A stretch of 6,897 bases of DNA from an uncultured Eubacteriales bacterium (GTDB lineage: Bacteria > Bacillota > Clostridia > Peptostreptococcales > Anaerovoracaceae). A program made the translations under genes and the position numbers. Positions 1 to 5,464 of this stretch are shown here, in pieces. Below the pieces are notes generated by a model. That model ran no database searches, was not told where the DNA came from, and worked only from the letters and a program-made list of their open reading frames with translations. Location: contig URWB01000115.1 in assembly GCA_900551415.1 (NCBI GenBank), positions 1 to 6,897 on the forward strand. Reading direction: 5' to 3'. Within the stretch, counting starts at the first letter, position 1, and every line of letters begins with the position of its first letter.

Positions 1-148
1 CTGCCATGTCAGGATTGCCCTCACAGAAGGACACAAGGACAAGCTCATGACCGGCAGACTTCAGATATTTGGCTATATTGTTAATTCTCAACACGTCTCC
101 GCCATTTTCGGGAAAGGGGAAGCGTGGTGTCAATATGCAGTATTTCAT
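1..148 (-). CDS. Glycosyltransferase, GT4-like, N-terminal part (runs off window)
   Basis: Only the first 49 codons are present; the gene continues beyond base 1. The protein begins MKYCILTPRFPFPENGGD, followed by an amphipathic helix (RINNIAKYLKSAGHE) and a hydrophobic strand (LVLVSF). This is the usual opening of GT4-type (GT-B fold) sugar transferases: a first beta strand, a Gly-rich loop that contacts the acceptor or nucleotide-sugar, then an 'L...GHEV' helix and strand. Such enzymes transfer sugars from NDP-sugars during capsule, exopolysaccharide or cell-wall glycan synthesis at the inner face of the membrane. The start at 148 gives the expected short lead before the Gly-rich loop, though no clear Shine-Dalgarno sequence precedes it. 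It lies 17 bases after the stop of the upstream glycosyltransferase fragment, so the two were probably co-transcribed. The sugar specificity cannot be told. Confidence 0.75.
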   Translation of the reverse strand, partial: MKYCILTPRFPFPENGGDVLRINNIAKYLKSAGHELVLVSFCEGNPDMA

Positions 149-165
149 ACGATATCAGTTATTTT

Positions 166-430
166 CTATTCATATACTTTTTTACGCAGTTTGCTTATCG
201 TGGCATAGACTCTCGAAGCAAACAGAAGGAAGTCGTATTTCAGCGGCTTTTTCAGATATGCCCCCATATAGCTACACGTAAGCCTCATCGCCACGGCAAT
301 TCTTTCCGAATACCGATGGCGTGCACGGGTGGCGGAATTCTCTCTTGCCCTCACGTTGTATACGGTGTCGGCATTGTGGACAATCTCCATCCTGGAAATC
401 CTGTCGGACACGATGAACATGAACACTTCC
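166..430 (-). pseudogene. GT2-like glycosyltransferase, C-terminal fragment without its N-terminus
   Basis: The frame ending at the TAG at 166-168 reads EVFMFIVSDRISRMEIVHN, then YNVRARENSATRAR and a Lys/Arg-rich helical tail. This pattern, a '(E)D.F.F..' segment followed by a strand (here EIVHN), then 'Y.Y..R..S.T' and helices, is the normal C-terminal third of GT2 family (GT-A fold) capsule and exopolysaccharide glycosyltransferases. The N-terminal nucleotide-sugar domain with its DxD motif is missing: upstream of about 430 the frame runs only a few more codons before a stop, and the DNA there is the start of a lipoprotein gene in a different frame. I read this as a gene cut by recombination, not a small protein of its own. 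The GTG at 426 could in principle start an 86-aa product, but it has no ribosome site. The family call rests on pattern recognition. Confidence 0.55.
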
Positions 431-490
431 GCAGGCTGCCAGAGAGCCCAACATCAGAAGCATCCATAGTACGCAAAGCAGTTTTTTCAT
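431..490 (-). pseudogene. Lipoprotein gene start, truncated after the signal peptide
   Basis: An ATG at 490 overlaps the znuB stop codon (ATGA), so translation would be coupled to the permease. It encodes a textbook type II signal peptide: MKK, a hydrophobic core of Leu/Met/Val/Trp, then LAAC with the lipidated Cys at residue 20. Immediately after the Cys the reading frame becomes an improbable Arg/Cys/His-rich string that continues to a stop near 272, while a different frame of the same DNA encodes a plausible glycosyltransferase tail. The coding capacity of the original lipoprotein therefore ends at about 431. Its place as last gene of a zinc-importer operon suggests a metal-related lipoprotein, but the mature part is gone and the function cannot be told. 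Confidence 0.55.
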
Positions 491-1341
491 TTTCTCACAC
501 CTCCCATCACCTTGCCTGCCAGATGCGACAGTCCAAAAGCGCCGATCTGAACGGCAACGATGGTCGAGCCAACCGGCGTACCGGCCAGAACCGACACCAA
601 AATGCCAACCAGCGCACACAAAACCGAAAGCACCGCCGCGCAGATTGTGACGCTGCGAAAGCTTTTGAACATCCGCATCGCGGACAGCGCCGGAAAGATC
701 ACCAGTGCGGAGATCAGCAGCGAGCCGACCAGATTCATCGCCAGCACGATGATGACCGCAACAATGATCGCGATCAGAAGGTTGTATCGTCCTGCTTTCG
801 TACCGGTCGCCCTCGCAAAATCCTCGTCAAAGGTCACAGCGAAAATTTTATTGTAAAACAGGATAAACGCTGCCGCAACAAGTGCCGACATTCCGACGCA
901 CAGCCACACCTCTGCAAGGGACAGTGTCAAGATGGAGGTCGAGCCGAACAGTGTGCTGCACACATCGCCCGAAAGATTCGCCGAGGTAGAAAAAATATTC
1001 ATCAGCAGATAGCCGATGGCCAGCGCACCTACTGAAATCATGGCAACCGCGGCGTCGCCCTTGATCTTCGTGTTCTGCCCGGTACGCAGCAGCAGTACTG
1101 CGCTGACGATCGTAATCACCATAACCAGCGGCATTTCATTGCTGATTTGCAGCACAGCAGCAATCGCCATCGCCCCGAACGCCACATGAGAAAGTCCATC
1201 CCCAATGAAAGAAAAACGTTTCAGCACCAGCGTCACGCCCAAAAGCGACGAGCAAAAAGCGATCAGCACGCCGGCAATGAGCGCATAACGAACAAAGGGA
1301 TATTCCCAATAGAGGATTAGTTTTTGCAAAATTGCTGTCAT
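487..1341 (-). CDS. znuB: Zinc/manganese ABC transporter permease, ZnuB type (ABC-3 family)
   Basis: Full-length 284-aa integral membrane protein with about eight hydrophobic segments. It forms the channel of an ABC-3 importer that takes Zn2+ (possibly Mn2+) from the lipoprotein ZnuA and is powered by the ZnuC ATPase. Family marks are the cytoplasmic FIGDGLSHVAFG stretch (residues 45-56, matching the 'GDALSH' signature that contacts the ATPase), FDEDFARATG (171-180), the GSLLISALVIFPALSAMRM helix (206-224), and PVGSTIVAV near the C-terminus. The start at 1341 overlaps the stop of znuC (ATGA), and a GGCGGTGA ribosome site lies just upstream. The stop at 487 overlaps the next ATG in the same way. 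The gene appears intact even though its ATPase partner upstream is heavily deleted, so it would need another ATPase to function. Metal specificity is inferred from family and context. Confidence 0.92.
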   Translation of the reverse strand: MTAILQKLILYWEYPFVRYALIAGVLIAFCSSLLGVTLVLKRFSFIGDGLSHVAFGAMAIAAVLQISNEMPLVMVITIVSAVLLLRTGQNTKIKGDAAVAMISVGALAIGYLLMNIFSTSANLSGDVCSTLFGSTSILTLSLAEVWLCVGMSALVAAAFILFYNKIFAVTFDEDFARATGTKAGRYNLLIAIIVAVIIVLAMNLVGSLLISALVIFPALSAMRMFKSFRSVTICAAVLSVLCALVGILVSVLAGTPVGSTIVAVQIGAFGLSHLAGKVMGGVRK

Positions 1342-1598
1342 TGCAGATCACCGCCTTTCTCTTCGGCAACTGCGTGACCTGCATCTTGACCATTGCTTCT
1401 GTCATGAGTTGTTCTTCTTCTTTGTTGCAAACGGGACGGCTGTAAGGCGAGAATTGTTTTCATAAGAGTACTCTTGCCAGAACCGTTTTCTCCTACCATG
1501 CAGAGGTAATCGCCTGCAAGCGCCTCAAAGCTGAGGTCTTGCAGAACGGTCTTCCCGTCATAGCCGACACAGAGATTTTGACAGATGCGCTGAGCCAT
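1338..1598 (-). pseudogene. znuC: Zinc ABC transporter ATPase (ZnuC), internally deleted remnant
   Basis: The 86-codon frame opens as a normal ZnuC: MAQRICQNLCVGYDGKTVLQ, the dimer-core strand, then Walker A GENGSGKST at residues 36-44 and the following helix to about residue 53. Family members are usually about 220-250 aa. Missing here are the Q-loop, the LSGGQ signature, Walker B, the D-loop and the H-loop. After residue 53 the frame becomes Gln/Arg-rich nonsense, while a neighbouring frame of the same DNA (about 1438-1358) reads CNKEEEQLMTEAMVKMQVT, which resembles the helical subdomain of ZnuC just before the signature. The original frame returns only for the end and stops in an ATGA overlap with znuB. 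The start is firm: TAAGGAGGT lies 7 bases upstream and includes the znuA stop. Two deletions in a once-normal gene explain this best; misassembly is the alternative. Confidence 0.8.
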
Positions 1599-1610
1599 AA
1601 TCTTACCTCC

Positions 1611-2603
1611 TTAACCCAATGCTTCTTTCAGCACTGCAAGATTTTTCTCCATCACAGAGAGGTAGGTCGTTCCGCTTGCCACATCCTTTGAAGTCGTGGA
1701 CTGCATGGAATCCATCGTTAAAATCTTTTGGCTTTTTTTGGCGGTGTTTTTCACGATCGTTTCCGCGATCTTGTGATGCTTGCCCTCAATGGTCAGTACG
1801 CAAGGTAACTTTAATTCGTCTATCTTCTTTGCAAGGAACGAAATCGTTTCAAAGCTGGCTTCCGTTTCGGCGGAGCAGCCAACGAAAGCGGCATAATAGT
1901 TCAGACCGTAGTCATCCACCAGATAGCGGAACGGGAAACGGTCGCCGAACAGAACGGTCTTACGGGTCGCATTGTCCACAGCCGTTTGATACTCTGCATC
2001 AAGGGCAGACAGCTTTTTCACATATGCATCGGCATTCTCCGCATAGATCTCCTTGTTCTCAGCGTCCAACTCCTGCAAGGCATTGGAAATCGCACCGACC
2101 AGCACTTCGGCGTTCTTCAGAGAGAGCCATACATGCTCATCAGCTTCCTCTTCGTGCTCATGCGCTTCGCCTTCCTCGTGTTCGTGTTCTTCCTCCTGCA
2201 TACCTTCAACCACTTCTTCGCTCTTGACGCTGTCACCTAGCACATCCAGTAAGTTGATGACCTTCCTATCCTTGTTGGCGGAGTTTTTCAGCGCATCCTC
2301 GACCCAGCCTTCGGACTCACCGCCGACATAGATGAACAAGTCGCAATCGGAGATTTTAACAATGTCATCAGCGGTAGGCTGATAACTGTGCAGGTCAACC
2401 CCGTTATCCAGCAGCATCGTGATGTCAGCGTGATCTGCCTGATCGCCAAGGACTGCTTTAACCCAGTCGTATTCAGGAAAAATCGTGGTGACAATGCGCA
2501 GCTTGTCAGTTGTATCATCCGTATCATCGTTCTGCTTTGCGCAGCCGGCAAGCATGCCGACTGCCATCAAAAGCGCAAGCAGCAGCGCAATTATTTTTTT
2601 CAT
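1611..2603 (-). CDS. znuA: Zinc-binding lipoprotein of a metal ABC importer (ZnuA/AdcA type)
   Basis: A 330-aa extracytoplasmic solute-binding protein of the ZnuA/TroA cluster A-I family. The signal peptide MKKIIALLLA...LAGC gives a lipidated Cys at residue 21. The first lobe starts with KLRIVTTIFPEYDWVKAV (34-51). Metal ligands expected in the family are His72 (DLHSYQPT) and His157 (DEHVWLSL). Between them, residues 136-157 form a mobile His/Glu-rich loop thought to capture Zn2+ in this family. The usual third His (in an 'HxAFxYL' motif) is replaced by Asp221 in LFGDRFPFRYL. The start at 2603 was chosen over an upstream in-frame ATG at 2675 because GGAGGT lies 9 bases ahead and the signal peptide begins here. 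The stop codon overlaps the znuC ribosome site, so these genes are one transcript. Intact; zinc is favoured over manganese because of the His-rich loop and the neighbouring regulator. Confidence 0.93.
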   Translation of the reverse strand: MKKIIALLLALLMAVGMLAGCAKQNDDTDDTTDKLRIVTTIFPEYDWVKAVLGDQADHADITMLLDNGVDLHSYQPTADDIVKISDCDLFIYVGGESEGWVEDALKNSANKDRKVINLLDVLGDSVKSEEVVEGMQEEEHEHEEGEAHEHEEEADEHVWLSLKNAEVLVGAISNALQELDAENKEIYAENADAYVKKLSALDAEYQTAVDNATRKTVLFGDRFPFRYLVDDYGLNYYAAFVGCSAETEASFETISFLAKKIDELKLPCVLTIEGKHHKIAETIVKNTAKKSQKILTMDSMQSTTSKDVASGTTYLSVMEKNLAVLKEALG

Positions 2604-2654
2604 CGTCTTTGTTACCTCCAAAATGATCGTAAAACTTAAAAATAGGCGCAAAAA

Positions 2655-2716
2655 TACAAGGGCAGCGGCCAGCACCGAAAAAGCCTATCCGAAACAGATA
2701 GGCTCATGCCCTTGTA
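2655..2716 (-). terminator. Nested hairpin / tandem intrinsic terminator before znuA
   Basis: Read on the minus strand, an inner stem AGCCUAUC (2704-2697) pairs perfectly with GAUAGGCU (2689-2682) around a 7-base loop and is followed directly by a run of U: a standard rho-independent terminator. It is enclosed by an outer perfect 10-bp stem, UACAAGGGCA (2716-2707) with UGCCCUUGUA (2664-2655), itself followed by AUUUUU. The 3' side of the junction holds 17 extra bases (2681-2665) that can form a weak third arm (CGG with CCG). It lies between the stop of the small membrane protein gene and znuA. It may end most transcripts from the regulator promoter, leaving a fraction to read into znuA. Confidence 0.7.
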
Positions 2717-2729
2717 AATGTCCTCATTT

Positions 2730-3023
2730 TTAATTTGTCAATTTCACCTTGAGGGAAACCAAAGTATTCCTTGGAATGGCATCTGCACAGGCAAAACTCC
2801 CCCTGCACAGCACATGGCTAAACACCGCAGGAAAGGCTGCGATGCATACAGCAAGTGAAAAGGTCTTCAGAATGTTTTGGCAGACAGTGATCTGATCGCA
2901 AATCGGGCAGTTTTCACCTACGCAGTCGTGATCAGCTTCTGCGGCGATAAAAGCGGCAGAAAAGAGCAGAACAAGCAAGATCGTCACAGCAAGAAATGCT
3001 GCGATTCTCTTTTTCTTTTCCAT
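2730..3023 (-). CDS. Small Cys-rich membrane protein next to the Fur-family regulator
   Basis: A 97-aa protein with an N-terminal membrane segment (about residues 8-28, after MEKKKR), then DHDCVGENCPICDQITVCQN (31-50), a second hydrophobic stretch (about 52-74) and a short polar tail ending SLKVKLTN. The charge pattern puts the N-terminus inside, so His32, Cys34, Cys39, Cys42 and Cys48 would face the outside: a plausible metal or redox site. The start at 3023 is preferred to an upstream in-frame ATG at 3092 because GAGGGGTGG precedes it and the upstream part overlaps the regulator gene in another frame. It lies 16 bases after the regulator stop, so it is the second gene of that operon and under the same operators. 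I recall similar small proteins beside Clostridia fur/znu loci but know of no assigned function. A role in zinc sensing or handling is inference only. Confidence 0.75.
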   Translation of the reverse strand: MEKKKRIAAFLAVTILLVLLFSAAFIAAEADHDCVGENCPICDQITVCQNILKTFSLAVCIAAFPAVFSHVLCRGSFACADAIPRNTLVSLKVKLTN

Positions 3024-3039
3024 CCTGCTCACCACCCCT

Positions 3040-3432
3040 CTATTTTCTGCAATCGGCACAAACGCCGTACAGGATCGTTTCCGTTTTATCAATCTGAAAG
3101 CCAGTGCTTTCTAATGTTCCGCGAATCAGCTGCGTCGCTTCCTGCTCTCCTAAATGAATACTCTTTCCGCAGATGCGGCAGGCCAGGTGCAGGCTGTCTT
3201 TGCATGCTTCTGAGGCAATATACTGGTAAAAGACTTCCCTTGTCCCTTCCCGCACGCTGCGTTTGAGAAGTCCTTCTTCCTCCAAAGCGGAGATGTTGCG
3301 GTAAACAGCGCTGATGCTGATCTGATCCGCTGCCAGATCTTCGGCGATCTGCCGCGCGCTTATTTGCTCGTCTGTATGCTCGGAAAGATATTCCAAAAGC
3401 CGCTTGCGCTGCCGCGTCAGATATTTTGCCAT
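3040..3432 (-). CDS. zur: Fur-family metal-responsive repressor, probably Zur
   Basis: A 130-aa DNA-binding protein of normal Fur-family length. Residues 1-62 form the winged helix (RQIAEDLAADQISISAVYRNISALEEEGLLKR; the 'S.S.VYRNI..LEE.GL' recognition helix is clear). The C-terminal dimer domain has the structural zinc site of two CxxC pairs, Cys85/Cys88 (ACRIC) and Cys125/Cys128 (VCADC). The His-rich regulatory cluster of classical Fur is reduced to His82 and His93 with Cys77 nearby. The znuACB genes downstream point to zinc, so Zur is the likely subgroup, but the sequence alone does not exclude another metal. The start at 3432 has GGAGG about 8 bases upstream. Its promoter carries two matching operators, so it should repress itself and, through read-through, the importer. 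Intact. Confidence 0.9.
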   Translation of the reverse strand: MAKYLTRQRKRLLEYLSEHTDEQISARQIAEDLAADQISISAVYRNISALEEEGLLKRSVREGTREVFYQYIASEACKDSLHLACRICGKSIHLGEQEATQLIRGTLESTGFQIDKTETILYGVCADCRK

Positions 3433-3445
3433 CCGCTATGCCTCC

Positions 3446-3468
3446 AATTTGCAATCTATTCGCAAATT
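3446..3468 (-). promoter_or_regulatory. Zur/Fur-type operator A, overlapping the transcription start
   Basis: On the minus strand this reads AATTTGCGAATAG followed by ATTGCAAATT, with inverted arms TTTGC...GCAAA. It shares the pattern TTTGCGAnTAnnTnGCAnA with the second site at 3497-3517. It begins right after the -10 box and covers the expected start point, so a bound repressor would block initiation. Assignment to the regulator encoded just downstream is inferred from position and symmetry. Confidence 0.65.
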
Positions 3469-3497
3469 ATTATACTGCACGATCTTTCCTTTGTCAA
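3469..3497 (-). promoter_or_regulatory. Consensus sigma-A promoter of the zur operon
   Basis: The -35 box TTGACA (3497-3492) and -10 box TATAAT (3474-3469) both match consensus exactly, with the ideal 17-base spacer. The predicted start is near 3462, giving a leader of about 30 bases before the regulator ATG at 3432. Such a strong promoter would need repression to keep it low, in keeping with the flanking operators. Confidence 0.88.
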
Positions 3498-3517
3498 TAT
3501 GCGAATTAGTCGCAAAT
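3497..3517 (-). promoter_or_regulatory. Zur/Fur-type operator B, abutting the -35 box
   Basis: On the minus strand the site contains TGCGACTAATTCGCA, a perfect inverted repeat of 5-base arms with a 5-base centre, inside the longer pattern TTTGCGAnTAnnTnGCAnA shared with operator A. It ends at the first base of the -35 hexamer. The two sites bracket the promoter, as expected for a pair of repressor dimers. Confidence 0.65.
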
Positions 3518-3601
3518 CAAGCGTTGCTATTTTTGTGAACCTCCTGAAATATTAACTCTCTATGGGGCGTCTTCATTTGCTTTCAGAAATCCCATCTCTC
3601 A
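3518..3601 (-). other. Gene-free stretch with an orphan Shine-Dalgarno sequence
   Basis: On the minus strand a strong ribosome site, AGGAGG (3545-3540), is followed by TTCACAAAAATAGC with no ATG, GTG or TTG at usable distance. Upstream of it lies only an 11-codon frame (3595-3560, MGFLKANEDAP) without a ribosome site of its own. The natural reading is that the gene once served by this site has been replaced by the zur promoter region at a junction near 3520-3535. Confidence 0.3.
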
Positions 3602-3691
3602 TCACACTTCCGCCCCGTCGGCTGCCTTCAGTTCTTTGTTGATTTCGCTCGCTTCGGAACGAATATTTGCCGCAGTCATCCCAAAAGCAAG
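3602..3691 (-). pseudogene. Possible C-terminal fragment of an unidentified gene
   Basis: The frame ending at the TGA at 3604-3602 reads LAFGMTAANIRSEASEINKE and then LKAADGAEV. This has the look of a real amphipathic C-terminus (alternating Ala/Ile/Glu/Lys, ordinary codons), unlike the Cys/Arg/His-rich readings in the other frames. Upstream the same frame stays open into the terminator of the amidohydrolase operon, but its composition there is not protein-like and there is no start codon with a ribosome site. I do not recognise the family. It is most likely debris of a displaced gene, or a chance open frame. Confidence 0.25.
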
Positions 3692-3718
3692 TGTGGTCCT
3701 GCTTTGCTGGACACTCCA

Positions 3719-3769
3719 TAATAAAAACAGAGTATGCAAAACCAGAATGAATTCTGTACATACTCTGTT
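3719..3769 (-). terminator. Intrinsic terminator of the permease/amidohydrolase operon
   Basis: On the minus strand AACAGAGTATG (3769-3759) pairs perfectly over 11 bp with CATACTCTGTT (3736-3726), followed at once by TTTTTATT. The loop contains its own shorter inverted repeat (CAGAA...TTCTG, 3743-3756). It lies 70 bases after the amidohydrolase stop, in the right place and orientation to end that transcript. Confidence 0.8.
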
Positions 3770-3838
3770 GTGTTTGCTCAAATCACCTGCAGCGTTAGAC
3801 CTCTGCCAGCGTCCGGCCGCTAAAAAGATAAAGAGCTG

Positions 3839-5464
3839 TTAATATTTTTGGTAAACTATTTTTCCTCCTGTCATGGTCAAGACAGGAAGTATGTTTCTTA
3901 TCTCAGATTTATCACAAGTAAAGATATCCCTGTCGATAACCGTAAGATCTGCATCGTATCCCGGTTTCAAACGCCCTTTTTTGTCCTCCTGGAACTGATT
4001 ATAAGCGCTTTCCATCGTGTACGCGTCGATTGCTGTTTCAATATCCACGCATTCTTTCGGATTATATCCGCCCTCCGGCTTGCCGGCTCTGTTTTTTCTG
4101 GTCACTGCCATGTAGATATTATCAAAAGGATTACAGTCTTCCACCGGGCTGTCGGTTCCGTATGAAAGATGGACTCCGTTTTTTAACAATGTGCCAAAAG
4201 CATATGAAGTTTCTTCAAGTTCTTTGCCGCAAAGGCTTTCTACGATATTCATGTCAAAGTCTATGAATACCGGCTGTGCGAGTACGGAAATATCTTCCTT
4301 GATGATTCTGTCCAGAAGGTTTTTGTCGGTTATTTGACAATGAACGATAGCATGTCTGAGTTTGTTTTTCTTGTCGATAAACCCTTTTTCGAAACAGTCG
4401 ATCGTCTCCTCGATGGCTTTATCTCCAATGCAGTGCACTGCAACCTGTACTCCGTGCTGTGAAGCCAGCACACACATTTTTTCAAGTTCCTCCTTCGGCA
4501 GGCAATCGACACCGTGGTTATCTTTTTCATCTATGTATCCGTTTTTCATCATAGCAGTTTTGGCACCCAGACTTCCATCCTTGAACAATTTGAGAGTTCC
4601 CTGCGTCAGCCATGAATCGTGACCGCATCGGTTGTTTTTCCAATCGTTTTCGAGGAACGCTTCGAATTCGGGTATACTCCTATAGGTAGCCTGACTGTGA
4701 TATCTCAGAAGTGCTTTGCCATCATGGTAAATTGACTGAAGAATATGATTGAGCTGCTTGGGTTCACCGAAAGAATTTCCGACATCATTGCTCTGTACAC
4801 TTGTGATCCCATGCTCTACGCAATACTTCATTGCTGCAAGCAGATCCTGTTCAATTTCCTGTGTTTCCTTGGCAGGAAGAAAGGTCTTGATGTATTCCGC
4901 AGCATTTTCTGTACATATGCCGTTAGGTTCACCGCATTCGTCCAGAAGAAATTCTCCACCCTCAAAGCAATGGTTTTCCGAGGTTATGCCTGCCATTTCC
5001 AGAATCCGACTGTTTACACTGACGGCATGACCACATATTCTTTCCAGAACAATCGGAATTTCAGTGCTGATATGATCGAGGTCGTATCTGGTGGGCATAC
5101 GTTTCTCACCTTCTGTAAACAATTCCTGATTCCATCCCAGAGCGTGTAAAGATTTTTTTACACGCTCTGGGTTTTCTTTCATGTATGTCTTGCATATTTC
5201 GATCATGTGCTCGATAGACCTGCTTTTATCTATAGGTGCCATATTCAGCATCATGCCCACCTGAAGCAAATGCAGATGTGAATCATTGAGTCCGGGCAAT
5301 ACGGTTTTTCCACTGCAGTCGTAGACTTTACAGTCTGCTCCGGCCGATGCGAGGATTTCTCCGTTGCTGCCGGTTTTGAGAATTTTGTCTTCATCAATCA
5401 GAACAGCTTCCTCGAAGGTTCCCTTTTCGATATAGATTTTCCCGTTAATGAGCGCTTGTTTCAT
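3839..5464 (-). CDS. Metal-dependent amidohydrolase, amidohydrolase-3 / YtcJ type
   Basis: A 541-aa cytoplasmic hydrolase, the normal length for the family that includes YtcJ and N-substituted formamide deformylase; these usually carry zinc and cleave amide bonds. The N-terminal beta-sandwich strand (MKQALINGKIYIEKG) is followed by the metal motif DSHLHL (His63, His65), FKDGSLGAKTA (293-303, the conserved 'DGSLGS.TA' of this subfamily), VHCIGDKA (His344), IVHCQ (His375) and YGTDSPVED (Asp438). The closing beta-sandwich contains LKPGYDADLTVID. All key residues are present. The start at 5464 has GAGAGGT 7 bases ahead and is preferred to an in-frame ATG at 5509 lying deeper inside the permease gene. 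It overlaps the permease end by 20 bases, so the two are one operon. The substrate cannot be told; an N-formyl, N-acyl or carbamoyl compound brought in by the permease is reasonable. Confidence 0.9.
   Translation of the reverse strand: MKQALINGKIYIEKGTFEEAVLIDEDKILKTGSNGEILASAGADCKVYDCSGKTVLPGLNDSHLHLLQVGMMLNMAPIDKSRSIEHMIEICKTYMKENPERVKKSLHALGWNQELFTEGEKRMPTRYDLDHISTEIPIVLERICGHAVSVNSRILEMAGITSENHCFEGGEFLLDECGEPNGICTENAAEYIKTFLPAKETQEIEQDLLAAMKYCVEHGITSVQSNDVGNSFGEPKQLNHILQSIYHDGKALLRYHSQATYRSIPEFEAFLENDWKNNRCGHDSWLTQGTLKLFKDGSLGAKTAMMKNGYIDEKDNHGVDCLPKEELEKMCVLASQHGVQVAVHCIGDKAIEETIDCFEKGFIDKKNKLRHAIVHCQITDKNLLDRIIKEDISVLAQPVFIDFDMNIVESLCGKELEETSYAFGTLLKNGVHLSYGTDSPVEDCNPFDNIYMAVTRKNRAGKPEGGYNPKECVDIETAIDAYTMESAYNQFQEDKKGRLKPGYDADLTVIDRDIFTCDKSEIRNILPVLTMTGGKIVYQKY
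5136..5171. repeat. Perfect inverted repeat inside the amidohydrolase gene
   Basis: CCCAGAGCGTGTAAA (5136-5150) and TTTACACGCTCTGGG (5157-5171) are exact reverse complements around a 6-base loop, a 15-bp stem within coding sequence (residues about 99-110, PERVKKSLHALG). On the plus strand the stem is followed by TTTTCTTTC, so it resembles a terminator for antisense transcripts; in the sense direction no U-run follows. Confidence 0.85.

Noticed and set aside
272..430. Continuation of the lipoprotein frame to a 115-codon product
   Set aside because: After the lipobox the reading is Arg/Cys/His-rich and out of frame with the glycosyltransferase-like coding signal in the same DNA, so it is not real coding sequence.
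124..1035. Open frame of about 300 codons on the plus strand
   Set aside because: It is rich in Arg, His, Gln and Cys without any fold-like pattern, and lies opposite the clearly real znuB gene. A shadow frame.
1619..2227. Plus-strand open frame of about 200 codons
   Set aside because: Opposite znuA, Ser/Arg/His-rich low-complexity product, no ribosome site. A shadow frame.
2713..2741. Possible internal promoter for znuA: TTGACA at 2741-2736 on the minus strand
   Set aside because: The -35 match lies in the last codons of the small membrane protein gene, and the -10 at the right distance (TTTACA) is poor. Transcription would also start inside the hairpin. Too weak to list.
3573..3761. 62-codon minus-strand frame between the terminator and the zur promoter
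   Set aside because: It starts inside the terminator stem, is rich in Cys, Arg and Ser, has no ribosome site, and a neighbouring frame looks more protein-like.
4745..5149. Plus-strand open frame of 134 codons
   Set aside because: Opposite the amidohydrolase, which has all its catalytic motifs; no family features in the plus-strand reading.
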